From an uncultured Mobiluncus sp. (GTDB lineage Bacteria > Actinomycetota > Actinomycetes > Actinomycetales > Actinomycetaceae): 64,000 nt of DNA. Shown in pieces: positions 1-9,122 of this stretch (the first letter of the stretch is position 1; each line of letters starts with the position of its first letter). A program made the position numbers and the translations under genes. Where the stretch lies: positions 4,707 through 68,706 of the forward strand of contig NZ_CALUCZ010000017.1 in NCBI RefSeq assembly GCF_943914685.1, given 5' to 3'. A model generated the notes under the pieces. That model was not told the origin of the DNA. It did no database searches and saw nothing but the letters and a program-made list of their open reading frames with translations.

Positions 1-686
1 CCGTGTTCTGCATCTGCGATGGTCACGACGCAGTTGCTCTGCCCGCTGCTCAGGACTACAAACGCGCCTACGACCACAACGAGGGACCCAACACGGGCGG
101 CATGGGCGCCTACTCGCCGTTGCCGTGGGCTCCGGAAGATTTGGCTCGCCGGACTGCCCAGGAAATCGCCCTCCCGGTGTGTAATGTGCTGGCTAACCAG
201 GGCTGCGACTTTATCGGTTTGCTTTATGTGGGTCTGGCTCTGACCTCACGCGGGCCGCGGGTGGTCGAGTTCAACGTCCGGTTTGGGGATCCGGAAACCC
301 AGTCGGTGCTGGAACGCTTGGATACGGATTTGTTAGCGCTTTTGGCAGCGGCGGCCGATGGTAACTTGGCGGCGGCCCCACAGCTCAAGGTCAGCGATGA
401 GGCCGTGGTGAACGTGGTTCTGGCCGCCTCCGGTTATCCGCAGGCGCCCGTGAAAGGCGGTGTCATCACCGGTCTAGAGGCCGCGAGTCAGGTGCCGGGG
501 GTACACATTATTCACGCGGGTACGAAAGTTAACGAGGCTGGTCAGCTCATTGCTAACGGGGGACGGGTGCTGTCAGTAGTCGCGCGGGGAAGCGACATGA
601 GTGAAGCCCGACAGCGTGCCTACCAGGCCATGCAAAGCATCACCCTAGAGAATTCGCACTACCGCACGGACATTGCCGAGTTCTAA
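1..686 (+). CDS. purD: Phosphoribosylamine-glycine ligase (GAR synthetase), 3' part
   Basis: The gene runs in from the left edge; about 228 C-terminal residues are visible of a family usually near 420. The product joins glycine to 5-phosphoribosylamine with ATP, the second step of purine synthesis, in the cytosol. The ATP-grasp part shows GPNTGGMGAYSP and VVEFNVRFGDPETQ, the metal and nucleotide site residues typical of PurD, followed by the C-domain ending at TDIAEF. In related actinobacteria purD lies near purC and purSQL. Here those genes resume only at 42473, so the motility cluster separates them. It converges with fliW over a shared hairpin. Confidence 0.95.
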   Translation, partial: VFCICDGHDAVALPAAQDYKRAYDHNEGPNTGGMGAYSPLPWAPEDLARRTAQEIALPVCNVLANQGCDFIGLLYVGLALTSRGPRVVEFNVRFGDPETQSVLERLDTDLLALLAAAADGNLAAAPQLKVSDEAVVNVVLAASGYPQAPVKGGVITGLEAASQVPGVHIIHAGTKVNEAGQLIANGGRVLSVVARGSDMSEARQRAYQAMQSITLENSHYRTDIAEF

Positions 687-695
687 AAACCACCC

Positions 696-723
696 CAGCG
701 CCGCGGCTCGTGCCGGGGCGCTG
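696..723 (-). terminator. Terminator between convergent purD and fliW
   Basis: CAGCGCC and GGCGCTG form a 7-bp outer stem, with an inner CGG/CCG stem around a CTCGTG loop. Read on the minus strand the stem is followed by GGGGTGGTTTTT, so it best fits the end of the flgN-flgK-flgL-fliW unit. It may also stop purD transcription. Confidence 0.7.
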
Positions 724-754
724 ATAGGTCATCGTGGTACCGAAAGACTGAAAT

Positions 755-1207
755 TTAGGATTCCTTGGGGTCTCCGATGGGCGCCTGTAACGGCCAGTCC
801 TGATCCTCTAACACGACCTGCAGGGCATTCATGTTCTCTGGGTTGATAACCAGGGGTGCCAGCAGGTTTGCCGTGTGGGGATAGGATCCCGTAGCGGGGT
901 GAACAATGACGAGAATAAAAGGTTCCTCGCCCCTATCCAAGCCAATGCGTTCCCGCGCTGAGGAGGGAATCATCGGGGTATACCCGTCAAAGAAAGCAAT
1001 CGGCGGAACCGCAAAGAGGCGAACATTAGGGTCAATAACAGACTTCAAAGTCCATAAAACCCCGGTCTCGTCAACTGCGGTAAGGCTGAAATCCAGGTGG
1101 GTTTCCAAGCCCGGCATGGGCCGAATCATCCGGATTTTAAGCGTCGGAAAATCCTCGCCGTCGCCGGCGTTTTCAGTGTTTTCGGTAACTTCGTCGTTAG
1201 TGCTCAT
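755..1207 (-). CDS. fliW: Flagellar assembly factor FliW (CsrA antagonist)
   Basis: 150 residues, normal for FliW. In the established Bacillus model FliW binds either flagellin or CsrA. When flagellin is secreted, free FliW takes CsrA off flagellin mRNA. Visible family features are the FFDGYTPMIPSS-like central block, FILVIVHPATGSYPHTANLLAPLVINPEN near residues 97-125, and a C-terminal QVVLEDQDWPL. The N-terminal 20 residues are acidic and probably disordered. The start ATG overlaps the flgL stop by 4 bases, so the two are translationally coupled. A csrA gene is present at 34225. Confidence 0.9.
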   Translation of the reverse strand: MSTNDEVTENTENAGDGEDFPTLKIRMIRPMPGLETHLDFSLTAVDETGVLWTLKSVIDPNVRLFAVPPIAFFDGYTPMIPSSARERIGLDRGEEPFILVIVHPATGSYPHTANLLAPLVINPENMNALQVVLEDQDWPLQAPIGDPKES

Positions 1208-2196
1208 CGTAAGTAGTCTAGCAAAGTTGGTTGCACGACACGCTGAGTTGAACTGAGGGAAGCTTGGTAGGCCATATTTGCCAGAGACATTTCAATCGTG
1301 GCGGCTTGAATATCGACGTTTTCAACATCGGAAAGCTGTTTATTGACGGCCTGCAAATCCCCTACGATATGTTCTTGTGCCTCGATAACTTGCTTGTGGC
1401 GCGCCCCCAAAGTGGACATGCCTTCATACAAATCTTGAGCTTTCTTGTCGAGCTGGTTTTGGATAGCCAGAAGTTTGTCGACATTCTCGCCTTCCAGAGT
1501 TCCGGTACGCAGAATCTTGGCTGCTTCCGTCAAAAGGTTCATGGCGGAGGGGTTGTTGGAAGTATCGATAGTGGTGGCTGGGGTGCCGGTCCACTTAATA
1601 GTACCGGTACCGAAAATCTGGTTTCCGTCCATATTTGCCGGCAGTATCGTGTTGGCGTTGATACGACGATTGACGGGCTTAGCGGTCACTTCGTCTTTCT
1701 CGGTGGGCAGGAAAATCCGGTTTCCCTCAGCGTCCACACCGGGGCGGAAAACACTGCCCTTGTCGGAATTTCCAGCAAAAACCGTGCGCCCCAGGTAAGT
1801 GGCGTTGGTCTGGGACATGATGGCTTGAGCCTGTTGTTCCAGATCGGCGGCGAGTGCCCGCAGAGAGGTGGGTCCGTTAGCCGAGTTCACGGAATGAATC
1901 AGGGTGGTCTTGGCTTTACGGTACATATCCGAAACGGACAACATGGCGGAATCCGCTGTCTGCATCCAGGAAGCGGCGTCGTCAATGTTGCGCTGGTATT
2001 GTTCCGTGGCTGACTTTTCCTTACGCAGTCGCATGGACGATACAGAAGATGCGGGATCATCAGAGGCGAACTTCATGCGTTTGCCAGAGGACATCTGCTC
2101 ATTGACGTCGGCCAAGCGAGCGAAATTTCGCTGCACGGACGCCAGAGAGGAACTCGCCATCATCGAGGTTGTCATGCGGGTAATCATGCCACTCAC
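1204..2196 (-). CDS. flgL: Flagellar hook-associated protein 3 (HAP3)
   Basis: 330 residues, a usual HAP3 length. It forms the second junction layer between hook and filament. The flagellin-like N-terminal helix region is clear (MITRMTTSMMASSSLASVQRNFARLADVNEQMSSGKRM, read in pieces, with SDDPASSVSSMRLR), as is the C-terminal helix ending SSTQRVVQPTLLDYLR. A variable middle domain spans roughly residues 130-230. It overlaps flgK upstream and fliW downstream by 4 bases each. No signal peptide is expected, since export is by the flagellar type III system. Confidence 0.95.
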   Translation of the reverse strand: MSGMITRMTTSMMASSSLASVQRNFARLADVNEQMSSGKRMKFASDDPASSVSSMRLRKEKSATEQYQRNIDDAASWMQTADSAMLSVSDMYRKAKTTLIHSVNSANGPTSLRALAADLEQQAQAIMSQTNATYLGRTVFAGNSDKGSVFRPGVDAEGNRIFLPTEKDEVTAKPVNRRINANTILPANMDGNQIFGTGTIKWTGTPATTIDTSNNPSAMNLLTEAAKILRTGTLEGENVDKLLAIQNQLDKKAQDLYEGMSTLGARHKQVIEAQEHIVGDLQAVNKQLSDVENVDIQAATIEMSLANMAYQASLSSTQRVVQPTLLDYLR

Positions 2197-4163
2197 CTAC
2201 CTAAGTTGATAAGGGTCTCCAGCATCTGGTTAACAGTGCTGGTGATTCTGGCCGCGCCCGCGTAGGCGTGCTGGCCGCGAATCAGGTTCATTACTTCTTC
2301 GTTCATGTCCACACTGGATTGGCTCTTTTGCTGTTGCTCGGCAATGTGGCGTGTCTGCTCAGCCAGGGTGTATTTGTCGGAGGCTCCCGAGGCGTGTACC
2401 CCGATGTCAACGACGGACTTACCCCACTCATTGAGCGCTGAGGTGGGAGCGTCCTGCTGGCCTCCCAGCCTCAGAGCGACGGAACCGTCATAGATACCAC
2501 CAACCTCTACGCCGGCGGCGATGGCCTGCGGGTCAGTAATCGCGACTTTGAGGCGCATTGCAGCGGGCAGTTTGTTGTCGGTGGCGGCAAACTTAAAGAA
2601 GTCCCCACCGTCTTCCTTTACGGTTTCGTAGATGGCGGCATGTCCGGGATTGCTCTGTTCAAGTTCCGCCACCTTGTCTTGCACGGCCCGGTCGAAAAGC
2701 TCGTCTGTCTGGTAGTCGCTGCGCTTTATAGTTACGCCAGCGTCGGCCAGGCGGTTCGGATCGGTCGTGTCTTTGCTCAGGTCCGCGAGCTTAAACTTTA
2801 CTTCCTTGGTCAAGAGGGTCTTGGTGTTGTTTTTCCCGCCTTGAGCCACATCGTTGGCGTGGATGGCGTTGACTTCCGTGGCGATATTCGTAGCCACATC
2901 GTTATAGAGTTTGCCGGCTTCTGCCCAAGAGCCGCCTTTGCCGATGGTGCCCGAAACTCCGGGAATCTCGGCCGGTCGTAAGTTTTGGGCAATACCGCCG
3001 ATGACTCCTTCTTTAATAGCGATTTCATGTCCGCCAATGTCCCAGGTCAAGCGCACTGGTCCTTCATCACGATGGAAATCGCCCAGAGCAAACTCCTGAT
3101 CGGTGCCAGAGACTTTGCTGCCATTATTTTCCATGTCATAAAAGGCTACGTATTTGTGGCCGACTTTCGACGGATCAGGGGCGTCATCAGTGGTATATAC
3201 GCTCACCTTTGCCTGGTATTTCTGGATTTCAACCCCGTTGCGGGTAAATACAGCGTCCAGGCGCTTTCCGCCGGCAGTAAGGGCATCGACAGATTTTTGG
3301 TACATCTCGCGCGGAGCCGCATCGATTCCCGGCATGTCATAAGAACCGGAAACCACAAAATGGTTCGCATAGTCCTTGCCGACCAGAGAGTTACCGGACA
3401 GCATGATTTCAATCGTGCCGTCTTCGTAAGCAGTACCAATCATAGACGGGTGCGGGGCATTTTCTTTCGTGTAAATAGCCTTCGACTTTCGCACGGTGGC
3501 CCCAGTCAGCTCCGAAATATGCAGGGCTAGCTTGTCCCGCTCATCAATCAGGTGGTTGACGTTTTGGCCCATCAAGGTTCCTCGGCGAATCCGGTCGTTG
3601 AGGTTTACCACGGAATCCATTGTAGTATTCAAGTCAGAAACATGGGCTTCTAGTTCGTGCCTAGCGTTCTTCCACTGGTCGGAAATATGTGTGTACCCGG
3701 TCTGAATCTGGGTTACGAGCGCTTGGGCGTTACCAATGGCGGTCGCGCGTGCCCCACGGTTGTCCGAAGAGTTGTTGACATCTCCCCAGGACTTGTAAAA
3801 GTTTCGTAGTGAGTTGGATACGGACATCTTGCCCAATTCGTCCATAGACGCTTCAATCGCTTTCCAGGATTTGGAAATCTGTTTTGTTGAGGCGGCACGA
3901 CCCGTCTCCAGGCGGAGCTTCGCGTCGAGGAAGAAATCACCTAGACGGAGTTCCCCAGTAACCTCTACGCCACCGCCCTGGGGGACAGAACCTGCAAAGA
4001 TAGATGGTTCCGAACCGATACCCAGAGCCCGCTGTTCAACGCGCTGGCGGGTGTACCCAGGAGTGTTCAAGTTGTTGATGTTTTGCCCGGAAACCTCGAT
4101 GAGACGTTGGGCTGCATAAAGACCGGTCAGTCCGGCGTTCAGCGAAGAAAACGTTGAACCCAT
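2193..4163 (-). CDS. flgK: Flagellar hook-associated protein 1 (HAP1)
   Basis: 656 residues, within the HAP1 range. It makes the first hook-filament junction layer. The N-terminus has the rod/hook-family signature FSSLNAGLTGLYAAQRLIEVSGQNINNLNTPGYTRQ (in pieces), and the C-terminus ends in the helix VNQMLETLINLGR. The long middle part (about 250-560) is lineage-specific. It overlaps flgL by 4 bases and follows flgN after a 126-base gap. An AGGAGA-type sequence in GAGAAAGGACACTCC lies just before the ATG. Confidence 0.95.
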   Translation of the reverse strand: MGSTFSSLNAGLTGLYAAQRLIEVSGQNINNLNTPGYTRQRVEQRALGIGSEPSIFAGSVPQGGGVEVTGELRLGDFFLDAKLRLETGRAASTKQISKSWKAIEASMDELGKMSVSNSLRNFYKSWGDVNNSSDNRGARATAIGNAQALVTQIQTGYTHISDQWKNARHELEAHVSDLNTTMDSVVNLNDRIRRGTLMGQNVNHLIDERDKLALHISELTGATVRKSKAIYTKENAPHPSMIGTAYEDGTIEIMLSGNSLVGKDYANHFVVSGSYDMPGIDAAPREMYQKSVDALTAGGKRLDAVFTRNGVEIQKYQAKVSVYTTDDAPDPSKVGHKYVAFYDMENNGSKVSGTDQEFALGDFHRDEGPVRLTWDIGGHEIAIKEGVIGGIAQNLRPAEIPGVSGTIGKGGSWAEAGKLYNDVATNIATEVNAIHANDVAQGGKNNTKTLLTKEVKFKLADLSKDTTDPNRLADAGVTIKRSDYQTDELFDRAVQDKVAELEQSNPGHAAIYETVKEDGGDFFKFAATDNKLPAAMRLKVAITDPQAIAAGVEVGGIYDGSVALRLGGQQDAPTSALNEWGKSVVDIGVHASGASDKYTLAEQTRHIAEQQQKSQSSVDMNEEVMNLIRGQHAYAGAARITSTVNQMLETLINLGR

Positions 4164-4289
4164 CGGAGTGTCCTTTCTCTAGCCTGTGTGCTTACTCAAT
4201 CTTTGTGACGCCTCACGCGCTCACGTTTAAGCCCATCGGCTTGAAAGGGTCGGATATGAGAGTTTTTTGAAAACCCCGTGGCCTTGTTC

Positions 4290-4775
4290 TTACATTGAAG
4301 TGTCAAGCATGGTGGATTCGCCCGTGCCCGAAGCGTGGATGTCGCCGTCCTCACCATAGGTTTCTTCCGCCCCTTGCATACTCATCAGGGTTTCCTGGGT
4401 GGCACGCTGCAGAGAGGCCAGGACTTCCTGGTTTGCCTTGGACATATCGGCGATTTCAGAAGTCAGGGAGATGAGGGCTTCGCGGTGCTGGTGCAGCAGG
4501 GTCTTCCACGGTTCGTCGGCCGCCTCGGCGATTTCTTTCAGGGAGGCTTCGGGCGGCAGTCCCAAATCGACCGCCACAGCTTCAGATTCCATAGAGCGCT
4601 CCAGTTCCATTGTTTGGGCCTGAGCAATGACGGCTTCCAGCTCACGGGTGGCACGTGGCAGCCACCGGGACGAGGCCGTGGAAGTAATTAAACGTTCTTC
4701 CTCCAGCTTGAACAGCATGACCTCCAGAGTTTCGCGTTGTTTCCACAGCTGGCGTGATAATGCGTCCAAAGACAT
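4290..4775 (-). CDS. flgN: FlgN-type flagellar export chaperone
   Basis: 161 residues if started at the internal ATG at 4775, which has GAGGAGGA 6 bases upstream; the frame also opens at 4808 but without a site. The protein is almost all helix, with leucine/glutamate heptads (ALSRQLWKQRETLEVMLFKLEEERL) like FlgN/YvyG chaperones that hold FlgK and FlgL before export. It is placed directly before flgK-flgL, the expected clients. The C-terminal 30 residues are acidic and Ser/Thr-rich. Identification rests on helix pattern and position, since FlgN proteins share little sequence. Confidence 0.75.
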   Translation of the reverse strand: MSLDALSRQLWKQRETLEVMLFKLEEERLITSTASSRWLPRATRELEAVIAQAQTMELERSMESEAVAVDLGLPPEASLKEIAEAADEPWKTLLHQHREALISLTSEIADMSKANQEVLASLQRATQETLMSMQGAEETYGEDGDIHASGTGESTMLDTSM

Positions 4776-4954
4776 AGCGTTCTCCTCCTCAGTCAGCACA
4801 ATCGTCAATGCTTGACAGGTCTTTAGCTAAACTTACCCGCAAAATTGCCAATCTCTCAATCCTGCCGATTCCTCATTAATCTACCGCTAATTAAAGGGTA
4901 TAAAAGGTAAACTGATTTGGACTGCACCAGCGATTTTTTCTGAGGAGAGACACG

Positions 4955-6256
4955 GTGGAGGCTTCACTCGGCGAAGTGAACCGCAACGAGCTAATTGAAA
5001 AAAACCTCCCCTTGGTTGGTTACCAAGTAGCGGAGTTGTTGCGCCGTGTCCCGTCTTTTGTGCAGCGCGAAGACCTCGCTTCGGCAGGTTCTTTGGCCCT
5101 GGTGCAAGCCGCTAATTCTTACGATCCATCGACCGGGGTACCCTTTCATCGCTACGCAATCCACCGGATTCGCGGGGCCATGCTGGACGAACTGCGTTCT
5201 ATGGACTGGGCCACCCGCGGGGCCCGCCAACGCACCAAACAGCTGGAGGAAATGACTTCTACTCTCACCGCCGCTTCGGGCCGTGCCCCCACAAAAGAGG
5301 AACTCGCTTCGGCCTTGGGAGTGGACGTAGAGGCGGTGGAATCTGCCCAGCAAGACGCCGCCCGCCGTGTCGTCTCGATGGATGCACCCGCCGGTAAAGA
5401 CGATGAGCGAACTCTGGAAGTGCCTGATGAAAGCCCCTCCCCGGAGGACACGCTGCTGGATGACGAACGCTTGGTGTATCTGCGCGCGGCGGTGCGGGCC
5501 TTGCCGCAGCGCCTGCGCTACGTGGTGGAACAGGTATTTTTTGAGGAACGTCCGATTCAAGATGTGGCTGATGAGCTGGGCGTCACCCAGTCGCGGGTGT
5601 CCCAGCTGCGTTCGGAGGCGCTCACCCTGATGCGCGAGGGAATGAACCGCCACCTCGATCCCGAAACAGCTGCGGAAGAAAACGAGGAAGTCACCGGCAT
5701 CGTTAAGAAACGCCGCGAGAGCTACTTCCAAAAGATTGAAGATCACGCCGACGTGATGCTGCGGGGAGACACAGACACGGACCTAGAGATAGAGGACACG
5801 CTCATTGCTCCCCCCAGCTCATCTTCAGCGCGGGGTCGTCCGCGGGATTCTTCCGGGACACCTCGTCCCCGTTCGACATCTCTGCGCGATTCGTTGTCAC
5901 AAGCTTCGTCCGGCACGTCCGCGGGGTCGTCTCGCCGTAAGGAAAAGGACGGGGAGCCCGCCACCGAAGATTCGCCGGGTACTTCCACCAAGAGTTTCCT
6001 AGCCGGTCACGCCCGCGGCACGGCACAGGCGAAAGCGCGTCTCGAAGCGGAGCAAGAAGCCCAGCGTGCCGCCGAAGCAGCCAAGAAACGTAAAAGTAAA
6101 GACAAAGTCCGGTCTCGTGGTGGAGAACCCGAAGTGGAACCCCCTGCGGAAGAAGAAAAACCACCGACCCCGCCAACCACCTCTTACCTGGGAGGATTGT
6201 CCATTCGGCAACAGAATATGCGGGCGGAAGCACGCCGGAATCGACGAAAAAAATAA
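4955..6256 (+). CDS. fliA: Flagellar sigma factor, FliA/WhiG (sigma-28) type, with long C-terminal extension
   Basis: 433 residues from a GTG with GAGGAGAG upstream. Residues about 1-236 are a sigma-70 family group-3 factor. Region 2 includes REDLASAGSLALVQAANSYD and RIRGAMLDELRSMDW, with region 3 after it. Region 4 has IQDVADELGVTQSRVSQLRSEAL (in pieces), a helix-turn-helix. FliA/WhiG proteins usually stop near 240-280 residues. Here about 195 more follow: acidic and Ser/Pro-rich, then a Lys/Arg/Ala helix region, ending SIRQQNMRAEARRNRRKK. It lies divergent from flgN and upstream of fliD, which has a matching promoter. No FlgM-like anti-sigma gene was found in the window. The function of the tail is unknown. 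Confidence 0.88.
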   Translation: MEASLGEVNRNELIEKNLPLVGYQVAELLRRVPSFVQREDLASAGSLALVQAANSYDPSTGVPFHRYAIHRIRGAMLDELRSMDWATRGARQRTKQLEEMTSTLTAASGRAPTKEELASALGVDVEAVESAQQDAARRVVSMDAPAGKDDERTLEVPDESPSPEDTLLDDERLVYLRAAVRALPQRLRYVVEQVFFEERPIQDVADELGVTQSRVSQLRSEALTLMREGMNRHLDPETAAEENEEVTGIVKKRRESYFQKIEDHADVMLRGDTDTDLEIEDTLIAPPSSSSARGRPRDSSGTPRPRSTSLRDSLSQASSGTSAGSSRRKEKDGEPATEDSPGTSTKSFLAGHARGTAQAKARLEAEQEAQRAAEAAKKRKSKDKVRSRGGEPEVEPPAEEEKPPTPPTTSYLGGLSIRQQNMRAEARRNRRKK

Positions 6257-6263
6257 TTTCCCC

Positions 6264-6290
6264 TTAACTTTCAGAGTTAATGGCCGACAA
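6264..6290 (+). promoter_or_regulatory. Sigma-28 type promoter of fliD
   Basis: TTAA, 15 bases, then GCCGACAA, close to the FliA/WhiG consensus TAAA-N15-GCCGATAA. It lies about 100 bases before the fliD start and just after the sigma gene, so fliD probably depends on the upstream factor. Confidence 0.6.
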
Positions 6291-6390
6291 TTAAGCGTGA
6301 GGTAGTGTCAGCGGGACACCTGTCGGTGTTCTGTGCCTCGGCGTTATCTCAGGATGGGATAACATCTTTTATTCCATGGAAGGAGAAATC

Positions 6391-7956
6391 ATGGGTATGG
6401 GTATAAGCGGTATTGGCGGTTTCAATACCGAGGGTATTGTCCAAAAACTAATGGCTTTGGAATGGCAGGCCGGTAAGGGTCTGCAGACCAAGAAAGTCCA
6501 ACTTGAATCCCGCACTAAAGCATTCCGGGATTTGAACACACAGCTGGCAGCCTTGACGAAGAATGCTTGGACGGTTTACGGCAAGGAAAGCAAGTTCGAC
6601 AAAAGTTTTGATGCTTCGGCCGTCTGGGGTGCAGTGAAGGGTTCTTCCTCCAGCGACATGGTCAGTGTCAGCACCAAGGCTGGCGCAGCCGTGGGTTCGG
6701 TGGAGTTTGATGTCAAGTCCCTGGCTCAGTCCAAGCAGGTTACCTTTGACAGCAATCAGCTCACCTCGCTTACCAATGCGATCGGCCAGGGCGGCTCCTT
6801 CTCCATTATGGTGGGGAATAAGGTCACGAACATTACTCCGGCTTCCAACTCTATGCAGGATATTGCCCAGGCAATCAACTCCGTGAAGGATTCCGGCGTG
6901 GCTGCCACGGTGGTGCGCGTCAGCGATAGCAACGGACAAGCCCAGTATGTCTTGCAGGTCACCGGCAAGGATACTGGCGCCGAGGCTGGGGACTTCAAGA
7001 TTTTTGCCGGGGACGTGACGAAGGGTCTATCCGTCACCCCCAAGACCACCACTCCCGACGCGGCTTCTCAATCGGTGTCCTACACCTTTGACGATGCGGC
7101 AGAGTTGCGCTCTGCCGTCTCGGGGATTACCTCCTACGACGGTACGGTGCGCCGGGCGTCCAGTGATGCGGTTATCTCCCTCTACGGCGAGGACCACCGC
7201 TATTCCTCCAACCAGATTGAGTTGATGGATAAGGTCACGGTGGATATTTCTGGTGTGAAGGCGGAAACCAAGGCGGACGGAACCAGTGTCTACCCAGGGT
7301 ACCTGACCAAGGGCGTCAAGATTGATGTCGTGGCCGACCAGTCCGAGGCAGCCGGCAAGGTGAAGTCCCTCATCGGAGACGTGAACAAGATTCTGGGAAC
7401 TTTGGCCAAAGGCATGAAATCGGTGGAGCAAACCCGAACCGACGAAGACGGAAGAAGGTCTACGTGGAAGGTTCCGGGTGTCCTATCAAACTCGATTGGT
7501 CGCCAGGTGCAGTCCGAACTGGGAGATATGCTCTCCTCTGGGATTACGATTAAGGATGCTGCGGGGAATGCTCAAACATATTCTGCGGAGGACTTCGGAA
7601 TCACCCTGAAGAACACCTCTGATGGTTTGAAGGTGGAGTTTGACGAGTCTAAGTTCCAGGCCATGATGGAGTCTGATCCGACCAAGACCGAAAAGGTTGT
7701 GTCTGCTTTTGCCCAAAAACTTGGGGATTTCGGCAGCAACATTTCCGATTCGAGCACGGGAATGCTGACGAGCGTTATCAAGTCCAACGACGACGAGAAG
7801 AGCTACGTCGAGTCTCGGATTAGCGACTTCAAGGAGCGTATGGTGCGCAAGGAAGCATCTTTGAAGCAGCAGTACTCTCGGTTGGAGACCTTACTGGCCG
7901 GGTTCAGTCAGCAGCAAGCTTGGCTGACCTCTCAGTTGGCTGGACTGGCGAGGTAG
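6391..7956 (+). CDS. fliD: Flagellar filament capping protein FliD (HAP2)
   Basis: 521 residues from the ATG at 6391, preceded by AAGGAG with a 5-base gap; an ATG at 6376 in the same frame lacks a site. FliD forms the cap that folds flagellin onto the filament tip. The N-terminal FliD domain is visible (SGIGGFNTEGIVQKLMALEW, residues 5-24), and the C-terminal FliD domain ends in a coiled coil (EERMVRKEASLKQQYSRLETLLAGFSQQQAWLTSQL, in pieces). fliS follows at 8074. A sigma-28 type promoter lies upstream. Confidence 0.95.
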   Translation: MGMGISGIGGFNTEGIVQKLMALEWQAGKGLQTKKVQLESRTKAFRDLNTQLAALTKNAWTVYGKESKFDKSFDASAVWGAVKGSSSSDMVSVSTKAGAAVGSVEFDVKSLAQSKQVTFDSNQLTSLTNAIGQGGSFSIMVGNKVTNITPASNSMQDIAQAINSVKDSGVAATVVRVSDSNGQAQYVLQVTGKDTGAEAGDFKIFAGDVTKGLSVTPKTTTPDAASQSVSYTFDDAAELRSAVSGITSYDGTVRRASSDAVISLYGEDHRYSSNQIELMDKVTVDISGVKAETKADGTSVYPGYLTKGVKIDVVADQSEAAGKVKSLIGDVNKILGTLAKGMKSVEQTRTDEDGRRSTWKVPGVLSNSIGRQVQSELGDMLSSGITIKDAAGNAQTYSAEDFGITLKNTSDGLKVEFDESKFQAMMESDPTKTEKVVSAFAQKLGDFGSNISDSSTGMLTSVIKSNDDEKSYVESRISDFKERMVRKEASLKQQYSRLETLLAGFSQQQAWLTSQLAGLAR

Positions 7957-7997
7957 TTTTGTCAAACTGAAGATTCTCTACACAGATTTTGCGGTAT

Positions 7998-8033
7998 TTC
8001 GGCTGGGTTCGCTGTATAAGTGACCCAGCCGAA
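7998..8033 (+). other. Strong hairpin between fliD and fliS
   Basis: TTCGGCTGGGT pairs perfectly with ACCCAGCCGAA (11 bp) around a 14-base loop. No T run follows (GTATTGTAG), so it is either a weak terminator or a stabilising or attenuating structure that sets the fliD:fliS ratio. Confidence 0.6.
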
Positions 8034-8073
8034 GTATTGTAGTAATGAGTAGTGATTTTAACGGAGGGAAACT

Positions 8074-8523
8074 ATGCAAACCGCGATTAACCGGTTCCAA
8101 CAAGACTCTATTGCGACAGCTTCTCCCGCGAGGCTGCTTACTATGCTTTATGACCGGTTACTGCTTGATATTGGACGGGCTGAGAAAGCCCTGCGTGGTC
8201 AGAACCGGGTTGAAGCGCATAAAAATCTCACTCATGCTCAGGACATCATCGCCGAGTTGATGTCGTCCCTGCGGATGGACGTGTGGGACGGTGCCGAGGG
8301 TTTGATGGCTTTGTATGTGTATGCCATGAAAGAACTGGTCAACGCCAACGTGCAGGGCGACGCTGATAAAGCCCAAGAGATTCGGGAGTTGTTTGAACCG
8401 CTGGCGGACGCGTGGAAACAGGCGGCGGCACAGATGGAAGCCAACGACGCAAAAAATGGTGGGACTCAGCCGAATGCGGCGGGTGTTAAGCGTAACTCTA
8501 AGGGTGATTTGGGTGTCGGATAG
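8074..8523 (+). CDS. fliS: Flagellin export chaperone FliS
   Basis: 149 residues; FliS is usually 120-135. It binds the C-terminal helix of flagellin in the cytosol and prevents early polymerisation. The family signature is clear: TASPARLLTMLYDRLLLDIGRAEKAL (residues 14-39, in pieces), IIAELMSSLRMD and a four-helix pattern to about residue 125. The last 25 residues are polar and probably disordered. The start has GGAGGG upstream. It overlaps the next small gene by 11 bases. Confidence 0.93.
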   Translation: MQTAINRFQQDSIATASPARLLTMLYDRLLLDIGRAEKALRGQNRVEAHKNLTHAQDIIAELMSSLRMDVWDGAEGLMALYVYAMKELVNANVQGDADKAQEIRELFEPLADAWKQAAAQMEANDAKNGGTQPNAAGVKRNSKGDLGVG

Positions 8524-8821
8524 TCGGGATGTGGTGCAGTGGTCCGCTGAGCTAGAAAAAATCCATCAGCAGGTTCTGGAAGCCCGCCGGCAGCTTGGCG
8601 CTGGTCAGATTCCGGAAGAAATTGCGTGGCAGCCACCAGCTGTGGGGGCCTTGCCGCCGCAACTGCGTAATCAGGCCCAGAAGTTGCAAAGCGAGTTGCA
8701 GGACATACAGGCACGTATCATGGTTGCAATGGATAATAACCGTGAGGAAAGAGACCGTTTGCGCCAGCGGTCGAGTCAGAAAACTGATCCGAATCCGATT
8801 TATTTAGATGTTCAGGGTTAG
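8513..8821 (+). CDS. Small helical protein in the FliT position
   Basis: About 102 residues from the GTG at 8513 (TAAGGG 8 bases upstream); a GTG at 8504 is also possible. The sequence is polar and helical, with a likely coiled coil from QLRNQAQKLQSELQDIQARI (about residues 50-69) and a charged C-terminus. There is no clear motif. It directly follows fliS, where other bacteria carry fliT, a chaperone for FliD, so a FliT-like role is a position-based guess. A strong terminator follows. Confidence 0.6.
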   Translation: MSDSRDVVQWSAELEKIHQQVLEARRQLGAGQIPEEIAWQPPAVGALPPQLRNQAQKLQSELQDIQARIMVAMDNNREERDRLRQRSSQKTDPNPIYLDVQG

Positions 8822-8850
8822 AGGCCTAAACGCTGTTTTGCGTTCACGGG

Positions 8851-8889
8851 AAACTTCCAGGAAAATGACTTTTCCTGGAAGTTTTCTTA
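8851..8889 (+). terminator. Intrinsic terminator after the fliD-fliS unit
   Basis: AAACTTCCAGGAAAA and TTTTCCTGGAAGTTT form a perfect 15-bp stem with a TGAC loop, followed by TCTT. It ends the fliD operon and isolates the AT-rich region that follows. Confidence 0.85.
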
Positions 8890-9122
8890 ATATTTGGGCA
8901 AAACAGCGGCGAAATTACTGTGCAAATGTGAACAAATCGGATAATGTGACCAACATCACATACAGGACATTAGTCCTATTTGAGTTCGCAGGATGAACAC
9001 TACATGATTTTTCTCACCGTGTAACCTACACGCTAATAAATTTTGTGCATCCTGGAAAGTTTACTATAACTTCCAGTCAGACTTCAGAAAGTTACCACCC
9101 CTAAAGTATTCGTGTCTAAAGC
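8890..9122. other. AT-rich gene-free stretch before the hairpin region
   Basis: No credible coding frame on either strand. Composition is clearly more A/T-rich than neighbouring genes. Short repeats of TCCAG/CTGGAA recur. A promoter for the downstream transcript probably lies towards 9060-9120, but no box set is convincing enough to place it. Confidence 0.4.

Noticed and set aside
8513..8821. Naming the small gene after fliS as fliT
   Set aside because: Only position and helical character support it; no sequence signature is visible.
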